From the NCBI RefSeq assembly GCF_030445035.2, contig NC_080704.1, positions 24,718,499-24,782,498 on the forward strand: a DNA stretch of 64,000 nt, given 5' to 3'. The notes under the pieces were generated by a model. It was not told where the DNA came from. It ran no database searches and saw only the letters and a program-made list of their open reading frames with translations. Positions 1 to 11,225 of this stretch are shown one piece after another (position 1 is the first letter of the stretch; each line of letters starts with the position of its first letter). Made by a program: the position numbers and the translations under genes. The stretch comes from Dasypus novemcinctus (lineage: Eukaryota > Chordata > Mammalia > Cingulata > Dasypodidae).

Positions 1-276
1 CCAGGAATCTCTGTCTCTTTTTGTTGCGTCATCTTGCTGCGTCAGCTCTCTGTGTGTGCGGCACCACTCCTGGGCAGGCTGCACTTTTTTCACTCGGGTC
101 AGCTCTCCTTGCAGGGCGCACTCCTTGCGTGTGGGGTTCCCTTATGCAGGGGATACCCCTGTATGGCATGGCACAACTTGCACGTGGCAGCACTGCATGT
201 TTACCACATGGGTTTGAACCCTGGACCTCCCATGTGGTAGGCGGATGCTCTATCAGTCAAGCCAGATCTGCTTCCC
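1..276 (-). repeat. DAS-III SINE, cut by window edge
   Basis: The right end, read on the minus strand, is the tRNA-like head of DAS-III (GGGAAGCAGATCTGGCTTGA, then a B-box-like GGTTCAAAC). The copy continues out of the window to the left. It is fairly diverged from the others here. Confidence 0.85.
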
Positions 277-337
277 TTTACACATATCTTTATCAATTTC
301 TTTATCTATTACCTACTTATTAAAACCCATGGTTTCA

Positions 338-430
338 GGAGCGGGTGTAGCTCAGTGGTTGAGCACCTGCTTCGTGTGTACGAGGTCCTGAGTTCAATCT
401 CAGTGCCTCCTAAAAACATAAAACAAAAAA
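338..430 (+). repeat. DAS-I SINE (tRNA-Ala-derived monomer)
   Basis: The head GGTGTAGCTCAGTGGTTGAG is the A-box region of an alanine tRNA. A GAGTTCAATCTC B box and an A-rich tail follow. It is not a tRNA gene: the 3' half diverges straight into the A-rich tail. Confidence 0.85.
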
Positions 431-1489
431 CTTGACTTTCCACTGACACTTCCAGTTCTAGTCCAACAGAGTGGAGTTCAGGTAATTCTTCCCCCTTCGT
501 GCAATTGTAACTTCTTTCAACAATGAAAAACCTGGATCCCACTGTCCACAACATATTTACTTATTTGTTTAATTTGCTTAATCCTAGAGCTCAAAGAAGC
601 CTTCTAGTAAGAGTTCAATATTTGTTTGGAGTTCGGGTTCTCTTTAGCCTAAGGGCATGTAAAAAATGCGGTGCATAAAAGTTACTTGGGTTAGTGCCCC
701 CCCACGTGGTTATGTTATTTATTTGAAACATGCTTCAGTTTATTTGTGTGTATGTGTGTGTGTTCAACTTTAAGTCCCTCTCCCCAATTGTTCCTTTAAG
801 TCAAGAAGTAATGGGGTGATTTGTCATGCAGTAATGGATAACCAAGATGCCACTCCATCACATCAGGAAGCACAAGATGTCAGTTTGTCCTATTATAGTG
901 ATGGGATGTTGGATCAATTGGTTAAAGTCTACCAGATCTCTCCATTATAATTAATAAGTAATCTGTGAGAGGGTCTCAACTCAACTTAAGAGCACCATAG
1001 CAATCACAGTCTAGGGCCCCTACTTCATATTTGCCTCTTTTTCTATGGAAATGCCCCCCGTTTAATGCCATAGGAATACAGAGAGCAGGCGAGCACCTGC
1101 ATTCCTCATTATCCAGCAGGTGGGCTCCGCAGCTGGCAGAGAAGGTAGAAATCCAGCTGTGATGAAAACACATGATTCTATTTGTAGTTCAACGAGTCTG
1201 TGCTTAAAACAGAATGCTACAAACTCCATGTAGGTTTGCCAACTTGTGATTCTGATCCCAAGTCCTGAGATTTGGAGAAAGGAAAGAGCAGCCTTTTTAT
1301 TTTAAGATCTTCCTATGGAGTTAGGGTCGGGTGCATGCTGAGAAATAGGTCTGTTTGTTAAGGACCTGCTTCTCACTTGAATGGTGGTGCAGTGGTTTCC
1401 TAGTGAGGCCGGCCAGCCTACTGTATAAATCTAATTGGGTTGATGTTGTCTGCTCTGTTCCATGTCTTTTCATTTCCACTTTGAAATAC
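431..1489. other. Intergenic, no feature recognised
   Basis: No coding signal or clear repeat was recognised. There is a short TG-rich run near 744-762. The short reading frames here show no family resemblance. Confidence 0.5.
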
Positions 1490-1965
1490 AGCTTGGTCAT
1501 TTTTCAAGCTATTAGATCATGGTAGTCTTATATTCCAAACTCAAAGATGTTCACAGTTATATCCTCAGAGCCTATGATGGCACATAGTAGGGGTTGACTG
1601 GGTACACAAATGAATGGACATTCATGCCCACTCTTTCATTCATTCCTCACAGAGGAATATAGCTTGCCCTCTGTCCTGTTATTTGCAAGGAATTATCCTA
1701 GGCATTGAGCCACAGCTGTTAGTAAAACACATCCCTTGATTTCAAGGACTCAGAGACTAGAGGGAGAGAGGAAAACATAAACTGTGGATTATAGAACTAG
1801 ATGGAGACAGGCACTGATAGGAACAGGCACTGGGTATTATAGGAAAACCAAAGAGAGGTGCAAAACTCATTCTCAGAGGGTGAGAAGAGGCCTCCTGCAG
1901 GAGGCAGTGTCTGCTAAATTTATACCATACTTTTGTGGCATTTTCTTAGTACAACTACTGTTTTG
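1490..1965 (+). repeat. Ancient L2-era repeat fragments
   Basis: GATGGCACATAGTAGGGGTT near 1574 resembles the conserved L2 3' end. The following stretch (CAAGGACTCAGAGACTAGAG, GGCACTGGGTATTATAG) resembles another very old mammalian repeat. Both are heavily diverged. Confidence 0.35.
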
Positions 1966-2029
1966 AAAATGAAGACAATCAAAAAAGAAAAACATTTTAA
2001 AATCATGTATAAGTCCACCCATAGTAGAG

Positions 2030-2390
2030 TGGGAAACATCTCTGTTTATATCCTTCCTCTTTTAGTAGTACATATATACTTAAAGATACTTGAAAATAAG
2101 ACCAATTTGTTCATTCTCTTTTTTTTAACCTGCTCTTCCTCACTTAACAATATTTTGTGAATTTTCTTTCTATGCCATCAAGCATTTGCATACAATATCA
2201 AATTTAAGAGCAGCATAATATGGAAAGAAAGAATGCTGGAATAAGGTTGCTAAGTAAGATTCATAGTTACATACAAATGCAACTATTGGTGTTATCATTA
2301 TTACCAGGCAGAAATAATTTGCATTTCTGCTGGACAAAGAGAAATCATTCACAATCTTATCAATCTTTTCTACAAGTTAACATATAAATA
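2030..2390 (-). repeat. Old L1 3' fragment, antisense
   Basis: The CACTTAACAATATTTTGTG and AGAGCAGCATAATATGG stretches match the pattern of antisense L1 ORF2 ends (TTACTTAACAATAT, then GCTGCATAATATTCC). Divergence is high. Confidence 0.4.
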
Positions 2391-2457
2391 TGGACCTTTA
2401 TAGAGGCTGGGCCCTAACTGATAGTAACTAGTAAGTTCGATTAAGCAACATTTCTAA

Positions 2458-4606
2458 CTGTGCTATCCAGTATGGCAGCCACTAGCCCCATGCAGTGCTC
2501 AAGGGAGCGCTTGAAAGGATTGAGGAGCTGAACTGTAAACTTTATTTTATTTAACTCAACTTTAATTCTAATTTATAAACCGAAGCACTGTAAAATATTG
2601 TCCCAGTAAACTCACCTTTATTGTTTTAGTAGGACTGTTTCACTTTAACTGTCGCATCTCCTACGCTATTGTTGAGTTGCATCGTGTGTTGTTTCTAGAA
2701 TTACACACAAAGCTAGCATCAGTCTAGTCAGTGTCAATGGATTAACTCTTTTTCTATGCACTGCAGTGACATTGATGTGTGTTGGTTTAAAGATTTTTAT
2801 ACCAACAGTGCAACTTACACTGATACCTAAGTGACTCATAATTGGTAATTAAGTGGACATACTTAGTATGCTTTAAATTATAACTAGATTATTTTCCTAA
2901 TAAAAATAAGAATGGACAAATTTTTCCATTTAAAATGAAGACATACTACTGATGCAAAATTGAGTGAAATGCAGAAACTAGTACTACAGGGGAACAGGAA
3001 GAAACAAAGGGTCGGGAAGAAGGGATGCTGAAATTTCATGTAATTTTCTGTGGCATAGCAAAAAAAAAAAAGATGTTTGCTGTATAAAGATTGTTTAAAG
3101 ATGATCTAGTGGAGAATATTAAAGACATTTTCAGCACATACAGAGTGAATCTGATAACAGTCAACTGAGAATTGACAGTATTAATTGCATGAATTAAAAA
3201 TGAATGTCAACTAAAAATCGTTTAAAAAACTGTTAGCAGGCTCAGAACTTGTAACTTTGGCCAGCTTTATAATGGCTTGGATTCTGGAATAAAAACAGAA
3301 AACCATGTTTAGATGATGATAATGAAAGCCGCTGTTATTTCAATGGGGAAATTTTTGTATAAAGAATATAAGAAAAAGACTGAAAAAAAAGATATTTTAC
3401 CAAAAAAAATGAAAACTTTTCAATTAAACAACAAAACAATTGCCCATAGACTACAAGACCTTCCTAATATTATTGAAGATTAACTGATTCAAAATTTGAA
3501 AAATTGTGAATACCTTTCTTTCTCTTTAGGTGATTTACGTATTTTGTGGCACTGCTCAATTAATATTTTGGGTACGTTTTACCTCAAAGGACTTCCAAAT
3601 TTACAAAGAAATGATCATTCACAGCCTAAAAAACTTGTGGCACGGGTATTTTTAAATCTTTTACACCTGTCATTGAAGAATTTCAGTTAGATATGAAAAA
3701 ATTTAAAAAATTAAAAACAACATTCTGTCATGACAGACAGTGCTCCAGCCATGTTAGGGCAAAAATCCGGATTTACTAGAATTTTTAAATGCAGCCCATG
3801 TTTCTCTGGTCTCTTCATTCCACTGCATGATACATACTGAAAATATTTGTGCTCAGTTCTCTGAAAAAGACTCAAAAGTGTCCTGGATATGGTTGTTAAA
3901 GTTGTTTAGCATATAAGTGTACACTTTGTGAACCATCATCAGGTTATGGAACTGCTGAAGGAAACAGAAGACGGGAATTTAATGAGCTTGGGTTCTTTGC
4001 CAATGCTTGTTGGTTGGGGTACAAAGAGTTTTACAAAGATTTACTGCACTATTAACTCCAACTCAAGATTTCCTGAAACAAAAGGAATGCTTGCCAAATA
4101 TTCTGTAGTCAAAGAAAAAAAAATGGCAGTGTGTTTTGGCATTTTCTCACCAATATCACATTGCATATGAAGAAGATGAATTTGAAGCTCCAAGGAAAGG
4201 AAAAGCTTACTTGTAACTTAGCTAGACAGGTACAAGGATTTATGTTGAAATTAAAACCAGTATATCAATACAACTTAGGTATGTAAATCTACTTTTATGA
4301 AATATTAAATATAGGGGAAGTACTTCTGATAAAAATGTAGCATCTTAATTGAGAAGGGCTGTAAGTGTAAAATACATACTGGATTTCAAAGACTTAGATT
4401 ATAAAATGTAAAATATCTCATTAACAATGTTTTGTATTGAATACCTATTTCAAGGATAATCCTTTGGCTATACTGGGTAAAAATACACTTTATTAACATC
4501 AATTTCTCCAGTTCTTTACTTTTAAAAAAATGTGGCTACTAGAAAATGTTTCTATTGCCATGTATACAAAAGAAAAAAATAGAAATTGCCAAATTGGACA
4601 GTACTG
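2458..4606 (+). mobile_element. Near-complete fossil hAT-Charlie DNA transposon with transposase remnant
   Basis: The ends form imperfect inverted repeats: CTGTGCTATCCAGTATGGC at the left and, on the other strand, CAGTACTGTCCAATTTGGC at the right. Flanking 8-mers (ATTTCTAA and CTCTACAT) share only the CTA core expected of a decayed hAT duplication. The inside reads as a broken hAT transposase: LNNKTIAHRLQDLPNIIED (from 3424), TDSAPAMLG (3733-3759), HCMIH in a shifted frame (3821-3835), and NHHQVMELLKETEDGNLMSL to ETKGMLAKYS (from 3928), corresponding to the RWLSRG-to-ETKG part of the family. There are many stops and at least one frameshift. At about 2.1 kb it is shorter than a full autonomous Charlie. 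Not functional. Confidence 0.8.
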
Positions 4607-4857
4607 CTCTACATCAGACGACCCAGATGGACTCACTCAAAATACCCCAGCATGACATTGAAAGAGCATGGAGTGATCTTTTTACCTTATTTCCAGATTT
4701 TGAATCATTTTTCTTAACATTTTTTGCTCAGGTGTCTGAGACTCAGAGGAGCTTAACAGGTCTAGAGCCCTATCCATTTTGAGGAATAATAAAAGAGTCG
4801 AGAAAGGCAAGGAAGGCTAAGACTAGATCATGAAAAGTTTTTGAGTCATACCATAGC

Positions 4858-4970
4858 AATGTCCAGAGCATACCAATCAAATCAGGGATGGAAGGCAGGC
4901 ATGCAAATATTTTAAAGTTTCCCAGGTGATTCCAATATGCAGCCAGGTTTGCAAACCACTGGTACAGAGT
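4858..4970 (+). repeat. MER5A-like hAT fragment
   Basis: The 3' part reads TTTCCCAGGTGATTCCAATA, then CAGCCAGGTTTGCAAACCAC and TGG, the typical right end of MER5A. Confidence 0.7.
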
Positions 4971-5290
4971 AAGGATAGAAGACATCCCAAGGATGGAACC
5001 GTGGAAAAGCTCAACATTCAGGGAGAAAACAGAGAGAGAGAGAGAGCAAAGTCTATGGAGACATTTATGAAGGAACCATCAAGTCAAAAAATCGAGAGAA
5101 CGGGAAGACAGTGATGTCATGGAAGCCAAGGGAAGAGAAGTTTTCAAGAACGTAAAATAACAAAGAAAGAGCAAGTAATGAAAAACTGAGAAAAGGTGAA
5201 CAAAGATTGCCCAATGAATCAGGAAGAGAGCTTCACTTGATACTTTGAAAAAAAAAAGATTGCCCAATGGGGGTGAAACCTACTTATGAT

Positions 5291-5335
5291 ACACACACAC
5301 ACACATTTGTGTGTATGTATGTATGTAAGAGAGAG
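5291..5335. repeat. CA/TG microsatellite
   Basis: A run of about eight CA units is followed by TTTGTGTGTATGTATGTATG and a GA run; interrupted, so probably of moderate stability. Confidence 0.85.
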
Positions 5336-6059
5336 AGCTACCAATTAGTATGAAAGCAACCAGTGTGAAGGTCAGGAAAAAGTGACTCACAGGGTTGGGA
5401 GTTGGCAGGGACAAAAGGATAAGGGCTTGCAAGGATGAGGATGTGATGAGAGTGGCTGAAATAATCAACCATGAGAGAACTGAAATAAGAAAGTGGGTGA
5501 TAAAATGAGGGGGGACTGTGAGTGAAGGTCTTGATATGATCAAATAACTGGCATACCATACACATTCCAAGGGATCCTGTGCTCTTTAAATGCAGCTACC
5601 TCCTCCAGGCTATCTCTCCCCATCCCCAACACATGTTTGTCCAGAGATACTGGAGTTGAGGAGGTCAAGGAACCAAGATGGGTGGGGCATTGGCTGCAGC
5701 ATCCACTGAGAAGCCGAAACTCCACCCAGGGTGACGCAGGCCTTGAGGTAATCCAGGCATCGAAGTTGTCTCTGCGTGTGAGAGGCCAACCTGCAAGAGA
5801 GGGACGGGGATGAATGAGGCATGAACCTTCTCAGGGAGGAGTGTGGTTTTTGGTTTTTGTTTTCTAAAGTCTGTGAACAATGGGCTGAGAGTATCAAAAA
5901 AATGCCCCTTTCGTTTTTCTCAATCCTGAAAAGGCAGACTATGATTGCCTTTAATCAAGTTTGCTTGTTGCCAAGAAATTTAAACATGTCTTAAACTGAA
6001 GTGTGTGTGTATGTGTGTCTTTTTTAACATTCTTATATTTTTCTATACATTTACTTATG

Positions 6060-6770
6060 GGGGGTAACTTTTAATTTTTTATCATTTTAAATGTACCCAG
6101 AGAAAAGTTGCAAAAGTAGTTCAAAGATCTTCTATATACCCTTTACCCAGACTCAATAATTGTTGACATTTTGCCCCATTTGCTTTATCAAGTCTCCCTA
6201 TTTTTATTTACACTTGCACATTTTTTTTCTGAACTGTGTGAGAGTAAGTTGGAGACATTATGCCTTTTTACCGGAAATTCTCCAGCTTGTATTTCCAAAG
6301 AACAAGGATATTCTCTTATGTAATCACAGTACAGTGATCAAAGTCAGAAAATTTAACATTGATACACTGCTATTGTCTAATCCACTGTCCTTGTTCAAGT
6401 GTTTTCAGTTGTCTCAGTAATGCCTTTTTCTTTCCTGTTACAGGATCCGATCCAGAATCATATATTATAATTATGTTGTCATATCTGTTTAGTCTCTTTT
6501 AATCTGGAACAGCTCCTCCACCTGTCTTTGTAGTTCTTGACCTTGACATTTTTTTAAAGCGTACAGGCCATTCATTTTGTGGAAGGCCCTTTAGTTGGAG
6601 TTTGATGTTTCCTTTTGGCAAGAAAACTACAGAAGGAGTGTTGGGTCCCTCTCAAAGCATCATATCAGGATGTACGTTTGACCCAATTGGTGATCTCACT
6701 GTTGCTTTGTAAGAGCAAAATAAATTTCCATTAGCTTTATTTTTTCCATTTGGCAGGCATCTTGCCTTGA
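6060..6770 (-). repeat. L1 3'UTR fragment, antisense
   Basis: GACATTTTGCCCCATTTGC and TACCCTTTACCCAGACTCAA are the antisense pattern of old L1M/L1ME 3'UTRs. The fragment extends to about 6770 through GTCTCTTTTAATCTGGAACA. No reading frame survives. Confidence 0.65.
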
Positions 6771-6822
6771 AGTAAAATTTTCTTTTTTTCACATGAATGA
6801 TTACATGAAATTTCTAAATTAC

Positions 6823-7613
6823 CTTTTTTTTAAGATTTATTATATTTTTCTCTCCTTCCCCCCCGCCCCTCCCCAGTTGTCTGTTCTCTGTGCCTATCTG
6901 CTGCGTGTTCTTCTTTGTCCACTTCTGTTTTTGTCAGCGGCACGGGAATCTGTGTTTCTTTTTTTTTTATTTTTTTAATTTAATTTCCCCCCCTCCCCTG
7001 GTTGTCTGTTCTTGGTGTCTATTTGTTGCGTCTTGTTTCTTTGTCCGCTTCTGTTGTCGTCAGCGGCACAGGAAGTGTGGGCGGTGCCATTCCTGGGCAG
7101 GCTGCAGTTTCTTTTCACGCTGGGCGGCTCTCCTCACGGGCGCACTCCTTGTGCGTGGGGGCTCCTCCACGCAGGGGACACCCTTGCGTGGCACGGCACT
7201 CCTTGCTCGCATCAGCACTGTGCATGGCCAGCTCCACACGGGTCGAGGAGGCCCGGGGTTTGAACCGCGGACCTCCCATATGGTAGACGGACGCCCTAAC
7301 CACTGGGCCAAAGTCCGTTTCCCCTGTGTTTCTTTTTGTTGTGTCATCTTGTTGTGTCAGCTCTCCGTGTGTGCGGCACCATTCCTGGGCAGACTGCACT
7401 TTCTTTCACGCTGGGTGGCTCTCCTTACAGGGTGCACTCCTTGCACGTGGGACTCCCCTACGCGGGGACACCACTGTGTGGCAGGGCACTCCTTGCGCGC
7501 ATCAGCACTGCTCATGGGCCAGCTCCACACGGGTCAAGGAGGCCCGGGCTTTGAACCGCAGACCTCCCATGTGGTAGACGGATGCCCAAACCACTGGGCC
7601 AAATCCACTTCCC
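6823..7613 (-). mobile_element. DAS-III SINE interrupted by a second DAS-III
   Basis: The outer copy is flanked by a perfect 10-bp duplication, TCTAAATTAC (6813-6822 and 7614-7623). Its tRNA-like head is at the right (minus strand). It is split at 6950-6963 by an inner copy listed separately. Long reading frames through this block, up to 242 codons, are translations of SINE sequence rather than genes. Confidence 0.92.
6964..7323 (-). mobile_element. Inner DAS-III SINE, short (deleted) subtype
   Basis: It is flanked by a perfect 14-bp duplication, CTGTGTTTCTTTTT (6950-6963 and 7324-7337), so it landed inside the outer DAS-III. It lacks roughly 50 bp found in typical copies: GGCACAGGAAGTGTGGGCGG joins directly where other copies carry the TTTTTGTTGCGTCATCTTG segment. 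The copy at 58210-58575 shares this deletion. Confidence 0.92.
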
Positions 7614-7629
7614 TCTAAATTACTTTTGA

Positions 7630-8214
7630 CTAATTGCAAGTAACTAAAGAGCAATAACTTAGGTTTTTTTTTTTTAAAAGGAAGTAAGTTTAAAATAAGT
7701 TGATTTTTATTGATGGAGTTTTAATGTCAACAGGAATACTTAGTATTTCCCACAAAGGGAAACAAAATCTACATATTTCAGACAAAAAATAATTTTGAAA
7801 ACATGCCAGTGTAGATTATTGAAGGACAGAGTCACTGACATAATGAACACATTTTTTTAAGTAGTCATATACCCTTCAAGGCAAGATCTTTCTGATTAAC
7901 GTTGTAATGTACCAGGCAATACACAATATAAACAGAAGAGAGTTATGGCTCAGTAAAGAGGAGTGAAGATTTAAAAATAAGAGCTGTGTCAACACGCATA
8001 AATTCACTTGCTTTGAAGAAGCTGCAACGAGATCCAGGAACAGGAAAAAAAGAGTATTTATTGTTTGGCTTCTGCATGCCATAAGGCATGTCTCTTTTTC
8101 TTCTCTCCTCTCCTCTCCTGAAAATAACATTTGTCTGTAGGTAAAATGAGTGTGTTTTATATAAACCGTTCAGTGTTTGTTTGTTTGTTTGTTTCTGCAT
8201 CCATATCTAGTACA
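7630..8214. other. Intergenic, nothing recognised apart from a GTTT microsatellite
   Basis: A GTTT/TTTG tetranucleotide repeat of about five units lies at 8175-8194. The rest is AT-rich sequence with no recognised element. Confidence 0.5.
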
Positions 8215-8410
8215 AAGCGGGAACATGAGAGACTAAAATTCTACTGACTTTGGAGTTAAACTGACCCAGGCTCCAAGCCCTCCTCTGCCAATGACAGGCA
8301 TGTGGCCTGAGCAAATCACTCAGCCTCAGTGTCTATGCCTTTAAACAGGGAAATAAATCTGTTGGCAGGATTAGAAATAAATTAGAAAAAGGACTCACAG
8401 TACTTTACAA
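8215..8410 (+). repeat. MIR SINE
   Basis: The order GACTTTGGAGTTAAACTGAC, CCTGAGCAAATCACTCAGCC, CTCAGTGTC and AACAGGGAAATAAATCTG follows the sense MIR consensus. Confidence 0.8.
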
Positions 8411-8474
8411 ATACCATGGCCCTTACTGGTCATTTGATAATAGAAGTTAGACATAAGGGCACTCCAATTTAAAG

Positions 8475-8620
8475 AAAAGAGTCCTGGACTGGGAGCTGGG
8501 ACACCAGGGTTCTGTCCCTGAGCCTTCATTGAACTAACAAGTTTCCTGACCTTGGGCTCATCCCCTCCAACTTTCTGGACTTTTCGTTGCATTTCTGGAC
8601 TTTCGTTCCATTTAAGGAGA
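8475..8620 (+). repeat. MIR-family SINE fragment
   Basis: AGTCCTGGACTGGGAGCTGG, CACCAGGGTTCTGTCCCTGA and TTTCCTGACCTTGGGC follow the MIRb layout. Confidence 0.7.
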
Positions 8621-9124
8621 GTTAATGGGAGAGAGGAACCAGAGCCAACATACGTTCACGAATCCAGGTGGAATGTTCTCCATCAAAGATCTAAACACTT
8701 TTCTGGCGGAACCCAGAGGCCAGCCAGTGAGCGCTCAGCTCTCCCTGAGCCAGGCAGTGGCACAAGGTGGGCCCTGGATGCTCCTGGGGGGTGCCGGCAT
8801 TTTTCACTGCAGGAAGGAGGGTGTTCCAGGCAAGAAAGAGAACAAAGACCCGAGGGTCCCGGTCCCAGGGAAAGGGCACAGTGCTGGCACCCTGCAGGTC
8901 AAACCCCACTGCAGTCAGCTTCTGGGACTAGCCTTGACCATAGACTTGTATCACTTGCATTTTAAGAAATGGACCCTCTGTGGGTTTTGGAAATCTTTTA
9001 GCTATACCCTGTGGACATGATGGCTGAAAGGGGAGTGGCCGTGTAATTGGTGCCCCAGGTACCCCCCATTTGGACTGGGGCGACGGGACTAATAGTGAAA
9101 CATCAGTCATGACTCACCAGTCGT
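8621..9124. other. Intergenic, no feature recognised
   Basis: Two overlapping reading frames of about 130 codons run through 8552-9020, but they start inside a MIR fragment, match no family I know and have no splice or promoter context. I see no gene here. Confidence 0.5.
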
Positions 9125-9338
9125 AGCTAATCCTTCCCCGGGGCCTATGCCAGACACTGCTGTTCTAAGTGCTATAATTCTATTCATATGTTTAATCCTC
9201 AGAACAATTGGGTGAGGGAGGTGCTGCTATTATCCTTCCTTTATAGACGAGGAAACTGAGGGCCAGAAAATTGGATCTTTGCCCAAGGTCCGCTGGCGAG
9301 CAAAGGGAGCATCAAGTCTAGAACCCAGGTAGGCTGAC
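9125..9338 (-). repeat. MIR SINE, antisense
   Basis: TTTAATCCTCAGAACAATTG, TATAGACGAGGAAACTGAGG and GCCCAAGGTCCGCTGGCGAG are the antisense MIR core. The unit runs straight into the duplication of the next SINE. Confidence 0.8.
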
Positions 9339-9354
9339 AAAAACCTGTGATCTT

Positions 9355-9770
9355 TTCTTTTTTTTTAAAGATTTATTTTTTATTTCTCTCCCCTTCCCCC
9401 CCAGTTGTCTGCTCTCTGTGTCCATTTGCTGTGTGTTCTTCTGTGTCCGCTTGTATTCTTGTCAGCAGCACCAGGAATCTGTGTCTCTTTTTGTTGCGTC
9501 GTTTTGCTGTGTCAGCTCTCCGTGTGTGCGGCGCCACTCCTGGGCAGGCTGCACTTTTTTGCATGGGGCAGCTCTCCTTACGGGGTGCACTCCTTGCGCG
9601 TGGGGCTCCCCTACGTGGGGAACACCCCTGTGTGGCAGGGCACTCCTTGTGTGCATCAGCACTGCCCATGGGCCAGCTCACCACACAGGTCAGGAGGCCC
9701 TGGGTTTGAACCCTGGACCTCCCGTGTGGTAGGTGGACACTGTATCAGTTGAGCGCCAAATCTGCTTCCC
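9355..9770 (-). mobile_element. DAS-III SINE with target duplication
   Basis: Near-perfect 15-16-bp flanking duplications (AAAACCTGTGATCTT ending 9354; AAAAGCCTGTGATCTT at 9771-9786). Full-length type with the head at the right end. Confidence 0.92.
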
Positions 9771-9854
9771 AAAAGCCTGTGATCTTAAGCACTTTGCTGG
9801 ACTACCTCTTCAAAAGTTAAGGAAGTAAGACAATCACCTTACAGGAAAAAAAAA

Positions 9855-9891
9855 TCTGTCTGTCTGTCTATCTATCTGTCTGTCTATCTAT
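9855..9891. repeat. TCTG/TCTA tetranucleotide microsatellite
   Basis: Alternating TCTG and TCTA blocks, about nine units in all, of the compound type that is often polymorphic. Confidence 0.9.
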
Positions 9892-10604
9892 GGACATAGA
9901 TAAGATATATGTTTAGCCAGCACTGACAACTGAGAATTGAGTCACATCTTCAGGGGTAGTCATATTAATTAGTGCAGCATTAAAAAGAGAAGCCAGAGCA
10001 TTACTTTTTTGGACCAGAACAAGCTCTATTATTTGCTTTGGTAACAAACGTTGCTTGCTTTATTATTTGAACATAAACGCTTAGGTAATACGTTTTGACA
10101 ATTAAGCCTTCCCTCTCCCCAAAATACCTCATTCTTTGCTTGAGGGGAGAGAAAAGGGGCCATGGGGGGCATCAGACATCATTTCACATGGTGGGGCTTC
10201 TCGTAGGAAGAGGCTGGCTTCATTTTCTGCCTTTTGCTCAGGGGTGAGCACTGTGTAGGCGCTGATGCGCTTTAGGCGCTCTGAGTTAGGCTTTCGCAAA
10301 CTCCAGGGCCTCTCTGTGGTATGCACACAGAGGTGAGGGAACTGCAAGAATTCAGGGGCGAGGAATGTGACCGTACGGGGGGACACCAAGGAGGGTTAGG
10401 ACAGGCACTCAGGCTGCTGGCTTGAGAAGTCTCGAGGAAAACTATTTTGTTGTTTACTTATCTTAAGAAGTCACCCAGAGGGCTCTACCAAGGCATTCCT
10501 TAGGGCCTTGTGAATCTAAGGGGTGCCCGCTGGTGAGAGACAGGCAGCCCGGGGGTTAGGGAGTCGTAAGAAAAGTGGGACAACCAAGGCAGGGCGACCA
10601 GAGG
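9892..10604. other. Intergenic, no feature recognised
   Basis: A minus-strand 86-codon frame (10129-10389) has no recognisable similarity. No repeat was identified. Confidence 0.5.
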
Positions 10605-10800
10605 AGCATGGTGAGGGGGTGAAGAGTACAGACTCTGGAGTACCCTGCCTGGGTTTAATCCCGGCTCTACACTTTCTAGCTACCTAACCTCTTTGTGCCT
10701 CAGTCAACTCATTTGTAAAATGTGGCATCCTCGCACCTCCCACCTCAGACTATTGCAAAGATAAAATATGTTAGCATTGGTCAAGTGCCAAAAAAAGTGT
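10605..10800 (+). repeat. MIR SINE
   Basis: ACAGACTCTGGAGTACCCTG, GCCTGGGTTTAATCCCGGCT and CTTTGTGCCTCAGTCAACTC give a clear sense MIR, among the best preserved here. Confidence 0.85.
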
Positions 10801-10834
10801 CTCACCCAAAGGAAACGTGTGTTTGTCAAACATG

Positions 10835-10871
10835 CTGAAAGAGGCTGAAGAAAGAGGCTGAAGAAAGAGGC
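10835..10871. repeat. 13-bp tandem repeat, about 2.5 copies
   Basis: The unit AGAGGCTGAAGAA repeats with almost no divergence, so it is a recent local duplication. Confidence 0.8.
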
Positions 10872-11213
10872 GATTAAAGCAGCTAAATGTCAGGGGAGCC
10901 ATTCCCAGGGCCCAAGTGGCCCAAGAAAGATGTTTAGCCTAAGGGCATTCTATAAGCCACCCGGGGTATGCGCCCCAGAGCCTGCCTCTCTTCTCCAGCC
11001 CTAAAATATTTGGAATTTTTTGACTTAAGACACTTTGTAGTTAAGATGAGTGTTCTCAGGGCCAAAACCGAGAAAAGCCTTCCAGTCCCTTTAGCTACTT
11101 GTAAAGTGCCCGGCAGTTCTGCCTCTGGAGTTACTGGGCTGTTCCCCTTAAAGGGCTGAGGAATCCACCTTGTCTCTGGGAAAACCACAACCATGGCTGG
11201 TTTCCCCAGCCTT
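10872..11213. other. Intergenic, no feature recognised
   Basis: There is no repeat or gene that I can name. Facing short frames on both strands (10934-11194) have no family match. Confidence 0.5.
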
Positions 11214-11225
11214 CATTGTTGCTTT

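Larger units (their letters stand above)
4607..6059. other. Intergenic with old repeat debris
   Basis: This contains a MER5A-like fragment (listed separately), a GA-rich run near 5028-5046 and a CA/TG microsatellite near 5291-5335. The stretch from about 4975 to 5880 has the texture of a very old interspersed repeat (GTGATGTCATGGAAGCCAAG near 5111), but I could not name the family. Confidence 0.4.

Noticed and set aside
338-430. tRNA-like sequences that could pass for tRNA-Ala genes (also at 28.0, 33.5 and 39.1 kb)
   Set aside because: They have A and B boxes but diverge in the 3' half and end in A-rich tails; two have clear target duplications, marking them as DAS-I SINEs.
3928-4170. An 80-codon frame that might be a domesticated transposase
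   Set aside because: It is one short piece of a hAT transposase lying in a copy full of stops and a frameshift; no intact domain or splice structure supports domestication.
6890-7618. A 242-codon frame and similar 80-160-codon frames at 9.4, 33.7, 38.5, 46.9, 51.2 and 58.3 kb
   Set aside because: All are translations of DAS-III SINEs. They recur in each copy with the same motifs and have no independent support.
8552-9020. Two overlapping frames of 137 and 131 codons
   Set aside because: They begin within a MIR fragment, show no family similarity and have no promoter or splice context.
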